Shown piece by piece: positions 1 to 8,804 of a DNA stretch of 64,000 nucleotides. A model generated the notes under the pieces. It saw only the letters and a list, made by a program, of their open reading frames with translations. It did no database searches and had not been told where the DNA came from. Source of the stretch: Kitasatospora gansuensis. Lineage in GTDB: Bacteria; Actinomycetota; Actinomycetes; Streptomycetales; Streptomycetaceae. The DNA is taken from NCBI RefSeq assembly GCF_014203705.1, contig NZ_JACHJR010000001.1, positions 4,402,001 to 4,466,000 of the forward strand, in the 5' to 3' direction. The translations under genes were made by a program, and so were the position numbers. How positions within the stretch are numbered: position 1 is the stretch's first letter; the number at the start of each line of letters is the position of its first letter.

Positions 1-556
1 CGGCCCGGCGGTTCGCCGGGTCGTACGGGCTGGTGCGGCAGACCACCAGCACCAGGTCGGCCAGCACGCCGCCGGTGATGAAGGTCTTGGCGCCGTTCAG
101 GACGTAGTGGGTGCCGTCCTCGGACAGCTTCGCCGTGGTGGTGATGCCCGCGAGGTCGGAGCCCGCGCCGGGCTCGGTCATCGCGATCGCGGTCATGATG
201 TCGCCGGAGACGAAGCCGGGCAGCCAGCGCCGCTTCTGCTCCTCGTTCGCGTACTCCAGGATGTACGGCAGCACCAGGCCGGTGTGCACGCCGGAGGAGC
301 CGAAGGTGACGCCCGCCCGGGCGCACTCCTCGGTCACCACGGCCTGGTACTTGAAGCCGCTCTCGCCCGCGCCGCCGTACTCCTCGGGCACCTCGATGCC
401 GTAGACGCCGAGTTCGCCGAGCTTGCGGTAGAAGTCCCGGGGCGGGTGGCCCTCGTTCTCCCAGCTCTCGTAGACCGGCACGACCTCCTTGGCGATGAAG
501 TCCCGGATGGTGTCCCGGAACGCCTCGTGGTCCTCGTTGAACACGGTGCGGCGCAC
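1..556 (-). CDS. Acyl-CoA dehydrogenase, N-terminal part (3' end outside window)
   Basis: Flavoprotein of the acyl-CoA dehydrogenase family, which oxidises acyl-CoA thioesters to 2-enoyl-CoA in fatty acid or branched-chain catabolism. About 185 residues are visible and the C-terminal domain with the catalytic Glu lies off the left edge. The N-terminal helical domain contains EEYGGAGESGFKYQAVVTEE, and the family signature TEPGAGSDLAG, which contacts FAD and substrate, is clear. The start is GTG at 556, with AAGGGAG a few bases upstream. The TetR regulator at 746 is divergent and is a natural candidate for controlling this gene. The substrate cannot be told from this part. Confidence 0.9.
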   Translation of the reverse strand, partial: MRRTVFNEDHEAFRDTIRDFIAKEVVPVYESWENEGHPPRDFYRKLGELGVYGIEVPEEYGGAGESGFKYQAVVTEECARAGVTFGSSGVHTGLVLPYILEYANEEQKRRWLPGFVSGDIMTAIAMTEPGAGSDLAGITTTAKLSEDGTHYVLNGAKTFITGGVLADLVLVVCRTSPYDPANRRA

Positions 557-745
557 GCGGCGCTCCCTTCGTGGTGCCCCCTGATCGCTGGTTAAGTTAA
601 TCGCCGGTAGCTTCCGCTGTCCAGCGTTCCCGCCGGTGGTTCTTCGTGTGGATTCGGCCCTGCCCGAGCATCTTCCGGTCCGTCAAGTGAATCCTTGCTA
701 CCCTGGGCCGACGACCGTGGGTGATCGCTTGCAGGGGGCGAGAGG

Positions 746-1918
746 GTGACGACGGAGCGCGGCGTGGTCCGCCGTCCGCCGGGGCGCAAGGCGCAGATCC
801 TGGTGGTCGCGAGCGAGCGGTTCCACCGATCCGGGTACCACCAGGTGTCGATGGCCGAGGTGGCGGCCGGGGTCGGCATCACCGCCCCGGCGCTCTACCG
901 GCACTTCACGAACAAGCCCGAGCTGCTCCGCCAGGCGGTCGGGGCCGAACTCGCCGCACTCCGTACGGCGGTGACCGCCGGCCGCGCCGGGCCGGCCGAG
1001 CTGTGCGCCCGGCTGGCCGCCGCCGCGATCGACCACCGCGCGCTGGGGACGCTCTGGCAGCGCGACGCCCGGCTGCTGCCCGCCGCCCAACGCGCCGGGC
1101 TGCGCCGGGAGTTGCGGGCCGACGTCCGGCGGATGGCCGAGGTACTGGGGCTGGCCAGACCCGAACTCGGGCGGGCCGACGCCGAGTTGCTCTGCTGGTC
1201 ACTGCTCTCGGCGTACGGCGGCCTGTCGTACCACACCTTCGCCCCGCCCCGGCGGCGGTTCGAGCGGCTGCTGACCGGGCTGGGCGAGGCGCTGCTGGAC
1301 GTCCCGTTCGGGCCGCCGGGACCGCCCGCTCCGGCGTCGGCCGAGCTGTCCTGGCCCGCGGTCGCCGACACCCGGCGGGAGGAACTGCTGGCCGCCGCCG
1401 CCAGGTTGTTCCACCAGCGCGGCTTCGACAACGTGAGCACCGACCAGCTCGGAGCGGCGGTCGGCATCGCCGGGCCCAGCGTCTACAAGCACTTCGACAC
1501 CAAGGCCGAGCTGCTGGCCGCGACCCTGGTACGGAGCCGGGAGCGGCTCTGGCACGAGATCTCCGCCGCGCTGGCCGGGGCCGCCACCCCGGCCGCCGCG
1601 CTGGACTCCGGGCTGCGGGCCTACCTGGACTTCGCCCGGCGGCACGTCGACTACCTCGGGGTGACGGTCAGTGAGACCGAGCGGCTGACCGAGCCGGACC
1701 GGAAGGCCGCGATAGACGCCCGGCGGGACTTGCTGCGGACCTGGGTCGGACTGCTCCGGCAGGTGCGGCCCGAGTACGACAAGGCCGAGGCCCGGATCCG
1801 GGTGCACGCGATGTTCTCGCTCGTCAACGACGGGGTGCGGAACCGGCCCGGCTGTCAGCGAGCCGATCTGACGGAGCGTCTGGAAGCTTTTGCCAGAGCC
1901 GTGTTGGGGGTTTCCTGA
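746..1918 (+). CDS. TetR-family regulator with two DNA-binding domains
   Basis: Transcriptional regulator of 390 residues, about twice the usual TetR length. It has two separate TetR-type helix-turn-helix segments: one near residues 10-60 (AAGVGITAPALYRHF) and one near residues 210-260 (GAAVGIAGPSVYKHFDTKAE). Each is followed by a helical stretch, so the protein looks like two TetR monomers joined head to tail. Such tandem TetR proteins occur in actinobacteria next to acyl-CoA dehydrogenase genes, matching the divergent neighbour here. GTG start at 746 with a G-rich site just upstream. Regulation of the acyl-CoA dehydrogenase is an inference from divergence. Confidence 0.88.
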   Translation: MTTERGVVRRPPGRKAQILVVASERFHRSGYHQVSMAEVAAGVGITAPALYRHFTNKPELLRQAVGAELAALRTAVTAGRAGPAELCARLAAAAIDHRALGTLWQRDARLLPAAQRAGLRRELRADVRRMAEVLGLARPELGRADAELLCWSLLSAYGGLSYHTFAPPRRRFERLLTGLGEALLDVPFGPPGPPAPASAELSWPAVADTRREELLAAAARLFHQRGFDNVSTDQLGAAVGIAGPSVYKHFDTKAELLAATLVRSRERLWHEISAALAGAATPAAALDSGLRAYLDFARRHVDYLGVTVSETERLTEPDRKAAIDARRDLLRTWVGLLRQVRPEYDKAEARIRVHAMFSLVNDGVRNRPGCQRADLTERLEAFARAVLGVS

Positions 1919-1928
1919 TGCATATGCC

Positions 1929-1965
1929 CGTGCGGGGCGGGCCCGTGATGGGCCCGCCCCGCACG
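1929..1965. terminator. Bidirectional hairpin terminator
   Basis: Perfect 16-bp stem (CGTGCGGGGCGGGCCC and its complement) with loop GTGAT, between the converging TetR gene and the small secreted protein gene. It begins 11 bp after the TetR stop and can serve both strands. Confidence 0.85.
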
Positions 1966-1977
1966 GTGCGAATCGGC

Positions 1978-2295
1978 CTAGTAGAGCACGAAGGGGTAGT
2001 AGACGTTGTGCGCGAAGGCGCCGTTGCCCTGGATCACGCCGATACCGCCGGAATTCCCGGCCACCCCCGAGTTGTTGTTCTGGTTGGACGCACCGGAACC
2101 GGTGGCGGCCTGCTGGGTCGCGTTGCCGTTGCCGTTGACGCTGCCGACGACGTTGCTGGAGCCGATGTTGCTCACGATGCTGCTGTTGGAGCCGTGAGCG
2201 GCACCCGCGCCGTTGTCGGCGTGGGCGGCGCCGGCTCCGAGGAGCAGAAAGGCGGCGAGGGCGGTGACGGTGGCGGCTGCGCGAATTCGGGACAC
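1978..2295 (-). CDS. Small secreted Asn/Gly/Ser-rich protein
   Basis: A 105-residue protein with a typical signal peptide (SRIRAAATVTALAAFLLLG, cleavage probably after AAHA). The mature part of about 80 residues is rich in Asn, Gly and Ser and has repeated NGNGNATQQ, NQNNNSGVAGN and VIQGNGAF patterns. It ends in an aromatic tail, HNVYYPFVLY. There is no cysteine. Composition recalls surface-active aerial proteins of streptomycetes (chaplins, rodlins), but the chaplin core motif is absent. The GTG start at 2295 has AGGGAGA upstream. Location outside the membrane is well supported; function is unknown. Confidence 0.75.
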   Translation of the reverse strand: MSRIRAAATVTALAAFLLLGAGAAHADNGAGAAHGSNSSIVSNIGSSNVVGSVNGNGNATQQAATGSGASNQNNNSGVAGNSGGIGVIQGNGAFAHNVYYPFVLY

Positions 2296-2599
2296 GGTGG
2301 TCTCCCTGTAACTGGTGCGAATGTGGCACGTGCGGGGTGGCCGCCCCGTAACGCGCCGTTGCCTGACGTCGCACGACCAGCATTCACCAGAAGGCCGACC
2401 GACTTCAATGCCCGCCGACCCGGTTCGCCCGAACGTGTCACGACCGGTGGCCGACTTGGTCTCCGGCATTGTCGAAGCTGCCCGGAACGGGCAATTCCCC
2501 CCCGTCCGACCTGGTACGAAGCCGAGAATGCCCGTGACGGGTAACGGTAAAGCGCAAAAACCTAGTAGGTGGATTGTCTTACTGGCAGACTTGGGCCTC

Positions 2600-4537
2600 A
2601 TGTCAGAAGGTCTTCAGCCCGGTCGGCTGCCGGAACAGAATCTGCGTACGACCGAGGTCGACCTCGGGGGTCTGGTCGGCGTACTCGCCACTCATCTCTA
2701 CTCCACCCCCTTGGTAGCGCTGCGCGAACTCGTCCAGAACGCCCACGATTCACATACCCGACGGGATTTGGAGGATCCGGGCAACCTGGCGGATCCGGGC
2801 GACCCCGCCGGGGTGATCCGGGTACGGGCCGACCAGGCCCGCCGGACGGTCTCGATCGAGGACGCCGGGGCCGGGCTGACCGAGCCGGAGATCCACGCCT
2901 ACCTGGCCACCGTGGGCACCGGGTACACCCGCCTGCTCCGCGATCTGACGGGCAACCAGCAGCTGATCGGCGCCTTCGGCCTCGGCTTCCTGTCGGCCTT
3001 CTCGGTGGCCGACGAGGTCACCGTCACCACCACCTCGCACCGCGAGCCCACGCTCGGCCACCGCTACCGGAGCCGGGGCGGCGAGCAGTACAGCGTCGAG
3101 CAGGTGCCGGCCCGCCCGGCCCCGGGCACCGTGGTCGAACTGCTGCTGAAGGCCGAACACGCCGGGCTCGCCGACGAGTACGCGCTCCGCGAGGTGCTCG
3201 GCCGGTACTGCGTCCTGCTGCCGGTCCCGGTGCACGTCGGCGACGACGAACGGCCGGTCAACAGCGTTCCGGTGCCCTGGCGCGAGGAGGTGACCGGCGA
3301 TCAGGTGACGGGCGATCAGTACGCGGCCAGGATGCGGTTCGCCGCCGCCTTCGGCCGCCACTTCGAGCCGCTGGCCACCCTGCCGGTCACCCCGGTGGAG
3401 GGCGTCACCGACGCGGTCGGCCTGCTCTGGGTGCAGGACGGCGGCAGCTACGGGTCCACCGACAACCGCGACCTCGCCGTCTACCTGCGCGGCATGCTGC
3501 TGGCCGAGGACGCCCGCGACCTGCTGCCGCCCTGGGCCGGTTTCATCGGCGGCGTGATCGAGTCCGACCGGCTCACCCCGACCGCCAGCCGAGAGGACCT
3601 GCAGCGCGACGAGCACTACCGCGCGCTGCAACGGGCACTCAGCGACGCGGTGGTGGAGGGCCTGTACGAGATCGCCCGGCTGGACCCGGCCGCCTGGCGG
3701 CGGATCCTGACCCGGCACGGCCAGGAACTGCTGGGCGCCGCACTGGTGGACGACCGGCTGTTCACCCTGCTCGCCGACGACGTACCGGTGCCCACCTCGC
3801 AGGGCGAGCTGACCGCCGGTGCGCTGCGGGCGGCCGGAGAGGGCGCGCTGCACGTCGCGCTCGGCGCGGGCGGCGGCTTCGAGGAGATGCTCTACCGCGC
3901 CATGCAGGTGCCGATCGCCCGCGGCGACCGGTACGCGGTGCTGCCGTTCCTGCGCAGGTACGCCGCGCTGCGGGGCTGCCGGCTGGTCGAGCTGGGCAGC
4001 GAGAGCGGCAACCGCGAACTGTTCCGCGATCCCGAACGGCCGCTTCCGGAGCAGGAGTTCGCCTGGCTGTCGGGTGCGCTCACCGACCTCGGCGAGCAGC
4101 TGGTGCCGGCCCGCTTCGATCCGCCGGGTCTGCCGCTGGTGCTCGTCCCGGACCGGGAGGCCGAGCTCAAGGCGCGGATCGAGAACGACCGGGCGGACGC
4201 CCGGATCCCGTCCGCCGCACTGCGGTTGGCCCGCGCGTTCACCGCGCGGACCGACGGCACGGTCAAGGCCAGGCTCTATCTCAACCTGGCCGCGCCCGCC
4301 GTCCAGCAGCTGCTCACGGCGTACCGGACGGGGCACACCGGCAGCGCCACGGCGGCCGGGCTGCTCCGCTCACTGAAGGTGATCATGGCGGCGGCCGCAG
4401 GCTCCGCCGCCGGGGATCTGGCCGCCGCGCTGGGGGGCGTGGGCACCGCTGTGGCGGCGCTCACGGCGGCCGTTCCCGAAGGCCCGTCCGCACCGGACGG
4501 GCTGACGGACGAACAGGACGGAACGCACAACCGATGA
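2600..4537 (+). CDS. Hsp90-family (HtpG-like) ATPase
   Basis: Divergent member of the Hsp90/GHKL ATPase family, 645 residues. The Bergerat ATP-binding fold is intact: RELVQNAHDS carries the Mg-binding Asn (E43, N47, D50), DAGAG at 88-92 contacts adenine, and GAFGLGFLSAFSV at 124-136 forms the ATP lid. The middle and C-terminal regions are poorly conserved relative to HtpG, so the client may be specific. The frame is open further upstream, but family similarity begins at this ATG (TTEVDLGGLVGVLATHLYST follows). Its stop overlaps a 16-codon ORF leading to the TPR gene, so the two are very probably translated together. Confidence 0.88.
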   Translation: MSEGLQPGRLPEQNLRTTEVDLGGLVGVLATHLYSTPLVALRELVQNAHDSHTRRDLEDPGNLADPGDPAGVIRVRADQARRTVSIEDAGAGLTEPEIHAYLATVGTGYTRLLRDLTGNQQLIGAFGLGFLSAFSVADEVTVTTTSHREPTLGHRYRSRGGEQYSVEQVPARPAPGTVVELLLKAEHAGLADEYALREVLGRYCVLLPVPVHVGDDERPVNSVPVPWREEVTGDQVTGDQYAARMRFAAAFGRHFEPLATLPVTPVEGVTDAVGLLWVQDGGSYGSTDNRDLAVYLRGMLLAEDARDLLPPWAGFIGGVIESDRLTPTASREDLQRDEHYRALQRALSDAVVEGLYEIARLDPAAWRRILTRHGQELLGAALVDDRLFTLLADDVPVPTSQGELTAGALRAAGEGALHVALGAGGGFEEMLYRAMQVPIARGDRYAVLPFLRRYAALRGCRLVELGSESGNRELFRDPERPLPEQEFAWLSGALTDLGEQLVPARFDPPGLPLVLVPDREAELKARIENDRADARIPSAALRLARAFTARTDGTVKARLYLNLAAPAVQQLLTAYRTGHTGSATAAGLLRSLKVIMAAAAGSAAGDLAAALGGVGTAVAALTAAVPEGPSAPDGLTDEQDGTHNR

Positions 4538-4584
4538 CCGCAGCGAACGGCCCGGGCACGCCCGGCCAGGGGGACGCCGTATGA
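4534..4584 (+). CDS. Short bridging ORF (16 residues) between Hsp90-like and TPR genes
   Basis: ATG at 4534 overlaps the TGA of the Hsp90-like gene (ATGA). The ORF runs MTAANGPGTPGQGDAV, and its TGA overlaps the ATG of the TPR gene (ATGA again). This is the layout expected for a translational-coupling relay. It may have no role as a peptide. AGGGGGA at about 4568 could also give the TPR gene independent initiation. Confidence 0.4.
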   Translation: MTAANGPGTPGQGDAV

Positions 4585-6905
4585 GCACCGACATCTGGGC
4601 CTGGGTGCACGACAACCACGCCCGCCTGGTGGAGTCCGGCCAGCACCGGCTGGCCGACGCACTGGCGGAGATCGCCGGACACGCCGTCGAGGGGCGGAAC
4701 GAGCAGCTGGACGCGGTCTTCCCGGAGGCGCTGGCCGCCGCCCGGGCGCTCGACCTGCCGTGGGTCGAGGTCTTCCTGCGGCACTGGCGGCTGCAGAACC
4801 TGCTGAACAAGCGTCACCAGGGCGAGGCGGCGCTCGAAGAGGCGGTCTCACTGCTGGAGTTCGCGCACCGGCCGGAGACCGAGTCCTGTCCGCAGTCGGT
4901 CTGCGCGGTACAGGACTTCACCATCTGCCACGCCAACATCGACGGCCCCGGCTACGTGCCCGAGCGGCTCGCGGTGCTGGAGGAGACCCTGGCCCGGGTC
5001 GAACCGGCCCGGGCCTGCTTCGACTGCCTCTCCCGGGAGTACGCCGACACCCTGGAGGACGACGGCCGGGCCGAGGCCGCCCTCGCCCACCTGGACCGGG
5101 CCCAGGCCCGGATCCTGGCGGCCGGCGAGCAGGTCTCACTGGCCTTCGGGCACAGCCGGGCCTCCGCGCTGTACCGGCTCGGCCGGCCGCAGGAAGCGCT
5201 GGACGCGTACGACACCGCCGAGGCCGGATTCCTGGCCACCCGGCGGCAGTTGGACGAGGACGACCGCCGAAAGCTTGCGGTCGGCCGGGCGTTGATGCTG
5301 GCCACGCTGGGGCGGGCCCAAGCCGCGCTGGTGCAGCTGCCCAGCCCCGAGGAGGCGGAGAACTTCGCCGACATCAGGTACCGCTGGGCCTGCGCGGTGG
5401 CCGAACTGGTCGAGGCCGACGCCTACCTCAACGACGCCGAGCTGGGCGCCCGGCTGGCGCACTGGGTCGGCTATCTGGACGCGGCGGGATCCCACCGCCC
5501 TTGCCTGGACCTGCTGTTGGTGGCCGGCCGGCTGGCTGTCCGGCGCGGCGCCCGGGAGGTGGCCAGGACGCTGGCCGGCACCGGCGAGCGCAAGCTCGGC
5601 CTGCTCCGCCGCACCGACGGGGTGGCCGACCGGGTGGCCGCGCTGCGGTCCGCCGCCGATGCCCTGCCGGTGGCCGAACTCCCGGTGCCGGTCGAGGAGT
5701 TCCGCGACTGGCTGGCCGGGCACTCGCTGGCCGGCGAGCAGGCCGCCGACCTGCTGGCCGCCGCCCACACGGCCGCTCCGGCGACCGACCTGCTGATCGG
5801 CCTGGCCGGGGCGCTGGGCGCACTCGGCCACGCCAGGGCGGCCGCCGACCTGCTCTGGGCGCGGCTCGAACTCGACCCGGCCAACGACCAGTTGGCCCGG
5901 GTGCTGTCCGCCGCGCTGATCGACGCCGGGGACGGCGACGGCATCCGCCGGCTGGCCGACCGGCTGATGGCGGACAGCCCCGCCGACGCGTACTGGGTCA
6001 GGGCCCGCTGGGCCGCCGCCGAGGGTCGCTGGGCCGAGGTCGGCGAGCACTGCGCCGCGATGATCGTCGAGGACCCGAGCCGGATCAACCCGCGTCGGCT
6101 CGGCGCGCTGGCCGCCACCCGGCTCGGCGACCACCGCACCGCCCAGCGGCTCTACCAGGACCTGCTGGCGCACGCCCTGCCGGCCGAGGGCACGCCCGCC
6201 GACCTCCAGCACCGCGCCGTGCAGGGCACCGACCTGTGGCACCTGGTCACCGTCGCCAGCGCCAACCGCGACTGGGCGGTGGTCCGCTCCACCGGCGCCC
6301 TGCTCGGCCTCGACTTCGAGCAGGACAGCGGCCCGGTGGACGAGGAGTGGCAGATCGTCACCGTCCGGGCCAGGCGCAGCAACGGCAGCCCCGCGGACCT
6401 CCCGGCGATCCGGACCGGGCCGGCCACCGCCCGGATCATGCCCGTACTCGGCGACGACCTGACGCTCAATCACGGGGACGTGGTGGTCTTCGGCCCCACC
6501 CTGCTGAACGAGGCCCCCGAGGACCAGGACCGCGACTGGCGTCCCGCCTTCGAGCTGCTCACCCTGCTCGATCCGGCGGGCTTCACCACCTGGTGGCTGG
6601 ACGGGGTCTGGCCGGGCACGGCCCGCTGGGTGGCGTTCCGCGAGGCGCTCACCGACGCGGGTTTCGCGGTCTGGGCGCACAGCGGGGACGGCTACACGCT
6701 GCAGGACCCCGGGACGGGGGTCGCGCTGCCCGGCGTCTACGCCGCACTCGGCGTGCCGCCGCTCGCCTCGGCGGCGGAGGCCGACGCGATCCTCACCACC
6801 CTCACCAAGGGCTGGGACCACCCGCTCAGCTGGCCCGAACTCGCCGCCGCAGCGGGCGTGGACGTGGCCCCGCACCGGGAGATCGTGGAGCGGTACGGGC
6901 TCTGA
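4581..6905 (+). CDS. Tetratricopeptide-repeat protein, partner of Hsp90-like ATPase
   Basis: Large soluble protein of 774 residues built mostly of helical repeats of TPR character (for example residues around ALAHLDRAQARILAAGEQ and YRLGRPQEALDAYDTAEAGF). A C-terminal domain of about 180 residues contains LNHGDVVVFGPTLLNE and TWWLDGVWPGTARW. No enzyme signature, signal peptide or membrane segment was found. TPR proteins are the usual co-chaperone partners of eukaryotic Hsp90, so the gene pair suggests a chaperone and adaptor acting together; that is inference. The ATG overlaps the stop of the short bridging ORF. Confidence 0.82.
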   Translation: MSTDIWAWVHDNHARLVESGQHRLADALAEIAGHAVEGRNEQLDAVFPEALAAARALDLPWVEVFLRHWRLQNLLNKRHQGEAALEEAVSLLEFAHRPETESCPQSVCAVQDFTICHANIDGPGYVPERLAVLEETLARVEPARACFDCLSREYADTLEDDGRAEAALAHLDRAQARILAAGEQVSLAFGHSRASALYRLGRPQEALDAYDTAEAGFLATRRQLDEDDRRKLAVGRALMLATLGRAQAALVQLPSPEEAENFADIRYRWACAVAELVEADAYLNDAELGARLAHWVGYLDAAGSHRPCLDLLLVAGRLAVRRGAREVARTLAGTGERKLGLLRRTDGVADRVAALRSAADALPVAELPVPVEEFRDWLAGHSLAGEQAADLLAAAHTAAPATDLLIGLAGALGALGHARAAADLLWARLELDPANDQLARVLSAALIDAGDGDGIRRLADRLMADSPADAYWVRARWAAAEGRWAEVGEHCAAMIVEDPSRINPRRLGALAATRLGDHRTAQRLYQDLLAHALPAEGTPADLQHRAVQGTDLWHLVTVASANRDWAVVRSTGALLGLDFEQDSGPVDEEWQIVTVRARRSNGSPADLPAIRTGPATARIMPVLGDDLTLNHGDVVVFGPTLLNEAPEDQDRDWRPAFELLTLLDPAGFTTWWLDGVWPGTARWVAFREALTDAGFAVWAHSGDGYTLQDPGTGVALPGVYAALGVPPLASAAEADAILTTLTKGWDHPLSWPELAAAAGVDVAPHREIVERYGL

Positions 6906-6935
6906 CTTTTTTGCAGGCGATCGAGCATCTACGGT

Positions 6936-7050
6936 CAGGGGCTCGGGGAACTGCGAGGAGATCTGGCGTTCGGGTCACTGCGAAAGTGCCTGACCAGCTA
7001 CGCACGGATCACCTTGTACGAGGTCGGCGTCGCAGTTCCCCGAGCCCCTG
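6936..7050. repeat. Intergenic element bounded by perfect 21-bp inverted repeats
   Basis: Copies at 6936-6956 and 7030-7050 are exact reverse complements with core GGGGCTCGGGGAACTGCG. They enclose 73 bp and lie between the convergent TPR and CDF genes. Sequences of this type are, to my recollection, scattered between genes in many Streptomycetaceae genomes. It could act as a long-stem terminator or be a small non-autonomous repeat. Confidence 0.7.
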
Positions 7051-7055
7051 GTGGC

Positions 7056-7976
7056 TTAGCCGGGGGTGGGGTCCAGGTAGATGCGGGTGACCGCGGGGAA
7101 CGCGGTGCGGACCGCCTGTTCGGCGGTGTCGCAGGCCTGTTCGACCTCGGCGGCGGTGGCGAGGTCGGAGAAGTCGACCTTGGCGGCGACCAGGACCTCC
7201 TTGGGGCCGTGCAGGATGGTGATCAGCTCCAGGACGGCTTCCACGTGCGGCTGCTGACGGAGGGTCTCCTCGATCCGGTCCTCGATCGGCTGGGGGAGCG
7301 AACGGCCGATCAGCAGGGAGGAGTTGTCCCGGCCGAGCACGTACGCCACCCAGGCGAGCAGGGCGCCGATCAGCAGCGAGGCGACGCCGTCCCAGACGGC
7401 GGAGCCGGTGAGCTGGGCGCCGAGCAGGCCGCCGAAGGCGAGCAGCAGGCCGACCAGGGCGGCCGAGTCCTCCAGGAAGACCGCCTTCACGGCGGTGTCG
7501 GGGGTGTGCCGCAGGTACTGCCGGGTGCCGGCGCCGAGCCGGGCGGACTCGGCCCGGACCTGGAGCACGGCGCGTCGCAGCGAGATGCCCTCCAGGACGA
7601 AGGCGACCGCGAGCACGATGTAGGAGAGGGTCGGGCTGCCCAGTTCCTCGCCGTCCACCAGGGTGTGGATGCCGTCGTTGACCGAGAAGACCGCGCCGCC
7701 GACGAAGGTGGCGACCGAGGCGAGCAGGGCCCAGAGGTAGCGCTCCCGGCCGTAGCCGAACGGGTGGGCATCGTCGGCGGGGCGGGCGCCGCGTTTGATC
7801 GAAGCGAACAGCAGCAATTCGGTGACCGTGTCGGCGAACGAGTGCGCCGCCTCGGAGAGCATCGCGCTGGAGCCGCTGACCACTCCGGCGACCGCCTTGG
7901 CGACCGCGATCCCCAGGTTGCAGAGCCCCGCCACGATCACAGTGCCGAGGCTCTCCTCGGCTTCGTTGCTGCTCAT
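7056..7976 (-). CDS. Cation diffusion facilitator family transporter
   Basis: Membrane antiporter of 306 residues that would export divalent cations such as Zn, Co or Fe against protons. About six membrane segments precede a C-terminal cytoplasmic ferredoxin-like domain (roughly residues 215-306, EAVLELITILHGPKEVLVAA). The metal site in TM2 is SEAAHSFADT (H45, D49). The TM5 site has LEDSAALVG instead of the usual HxxxD, as in the ZnT9-like subgroup, so metal choice is uncertain. ATG at 7976 with an SD-poor upstream region. It converges on the TPR gene across the 21-bp inverted repeat. Confidence 0.9.
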   Translation of the reverse strand: MSSNEAEESLGTVIVAGLCNLGIAVAKAVAGVVSGSSAMLSEAAHSFADTVTELLLFASIKRGARPADDAHPFGYGRERYLWALLASVATFVGGAVFSVNDGIHTLVDGEELGSPTLSYIVLAVAFVLEGISLRRAVLQVRAESARLGAGTRQYLRHTPDTAVKAVFLEDSAALVGLLLAFGGLLGAQLTGSAVWDGVASLLIGALLAWVAYVLGRDNSSLLIGRSLPQPIEDRIEETLRQQPHVEAVLELITILHGPKEVLVAAKVDFSDLATAAEVEQACDTAEQAVRTAFPAVTRIYLDPTPG

Positions 7977-8082
7977 GATCCGAAATTATGTCCGGTTTGC
8001 CGGGAATCTTGGCCTTCACGCGCCGCTTATCCGACCGATGCTTTACTATTTCTTTGCCTAACCGCCCTGAGGAGCCCTGCCC

Positions 8083-8718
8083 GTGACCAGCCTCGCCCTC
8101 GGCCCCTCCTGGCTCGACCCGACCACGTTGATCTCCACCTTCGGGCTGGTCGGCATCCTGGCCGTCGTGTTCGCCGAGTCGGGTCTGCTGATCGGCTTCT
8201 TCCTGCCGGGCGACTCGCTGCTGTTCACCGCCGGGCTGCTGGTGGCGGACGGCACGTTCCTGGACCAGCCGCTTTGGCTGGTCTGCGGGCTGATCGTGCT
8301 GGCCGCGGTGGCCGGTGACCAGGTCGGCTATCTGTTCGGCCGCAAGGTCGGACCGAGCCTGTTCCGCCGCCCCGACTCCCGGCTGTTCAAGCAGGAGAAC
8401 GTGGAGAAGGCCGCCGCCTTCTTCGACCGGCACGGGCCGAAGGCGATCGTGCTGGCCAGGTTCGTGCCGATCGTCCGGACCTTCACCCCGATCGTGGCGG
8501 GCGTGAGCCGGATGAACTACCGCACCTTCGTGGTCTACAACGTGGTCGGTGGCGTGCTCTGGGGCGCCGGGGTCACCGTGCTCGGGTACTTCCTCGGCCA
8601 GATCCCGTTCGTCCGGGAGAACATCGAGGCGATCCTGATCGCGATCGTGCTGGTCTCGGTGATCCCGGTCGCGGTCGAACTCCTGAGGGCCCGTCGGACC
8701 GCCCAGCGCACGAGCTGA
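8083..8718 (+). CDS. DedA-family membrane protein
   Basis: Integral membrane protein of 211 residues from the DedA/VTT family, recently tied to recycling of undecaprenyl phosphate or other lipid scrambling at the cytoplasmic membrane. Family hallmarks are visible: FFLPGDSLLFTAGLL near residue 45, GDQVGYLFGRKVGP near 85, and the amphipathic ARFVPIVRTFTPIVAGVSRM near residue 125, with its conserved Arg and Pro. GTG start at 8083 with GAGGAG upstream. The CDF gene is divergent. Confidence 0.93.
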   Translation: MTSLALGPSWLDPTTLISTFGLVGILAVVFAESGLLIGFFLPGDSLLFTAGLLVADGTFLDQPLWLVCGLIVLAAVAGDQVGYLFGRKVGPSLFRRPDSRLFKQENVEKAAAFFDRHGPKAIVLARFVPIVRTFTPIVAGVSRMNYRTFVVYNVVGGVLWGAGVTVLGYFLGQIPFVRENIEAILIAIVLVSVIPVAVELLRARRTAQRTS

Positions 8719-8804
8719 ACTCAGGCTGTTGTGCATCCGGCCGTACGATCGGGCAAGGTGGGACCGACGATCACCATGCGGAGCGGGGCGGCGGAGGAGC
8801 GGCA

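Noticed and set aside
1978..2295. Chaplin
   Set aside because: Composition is similar, but the chaplin core with its Cys pair and GN-VQ-P pattern is missing.
2315..2599. Upstream extension of the Hsp90-like gene
   Set aside because: The frame is open but the family sequence begins at 2600 and no ribosome site or similarity supports the longer form. I see no other gene in the 304-bp stretch 2296-2599.
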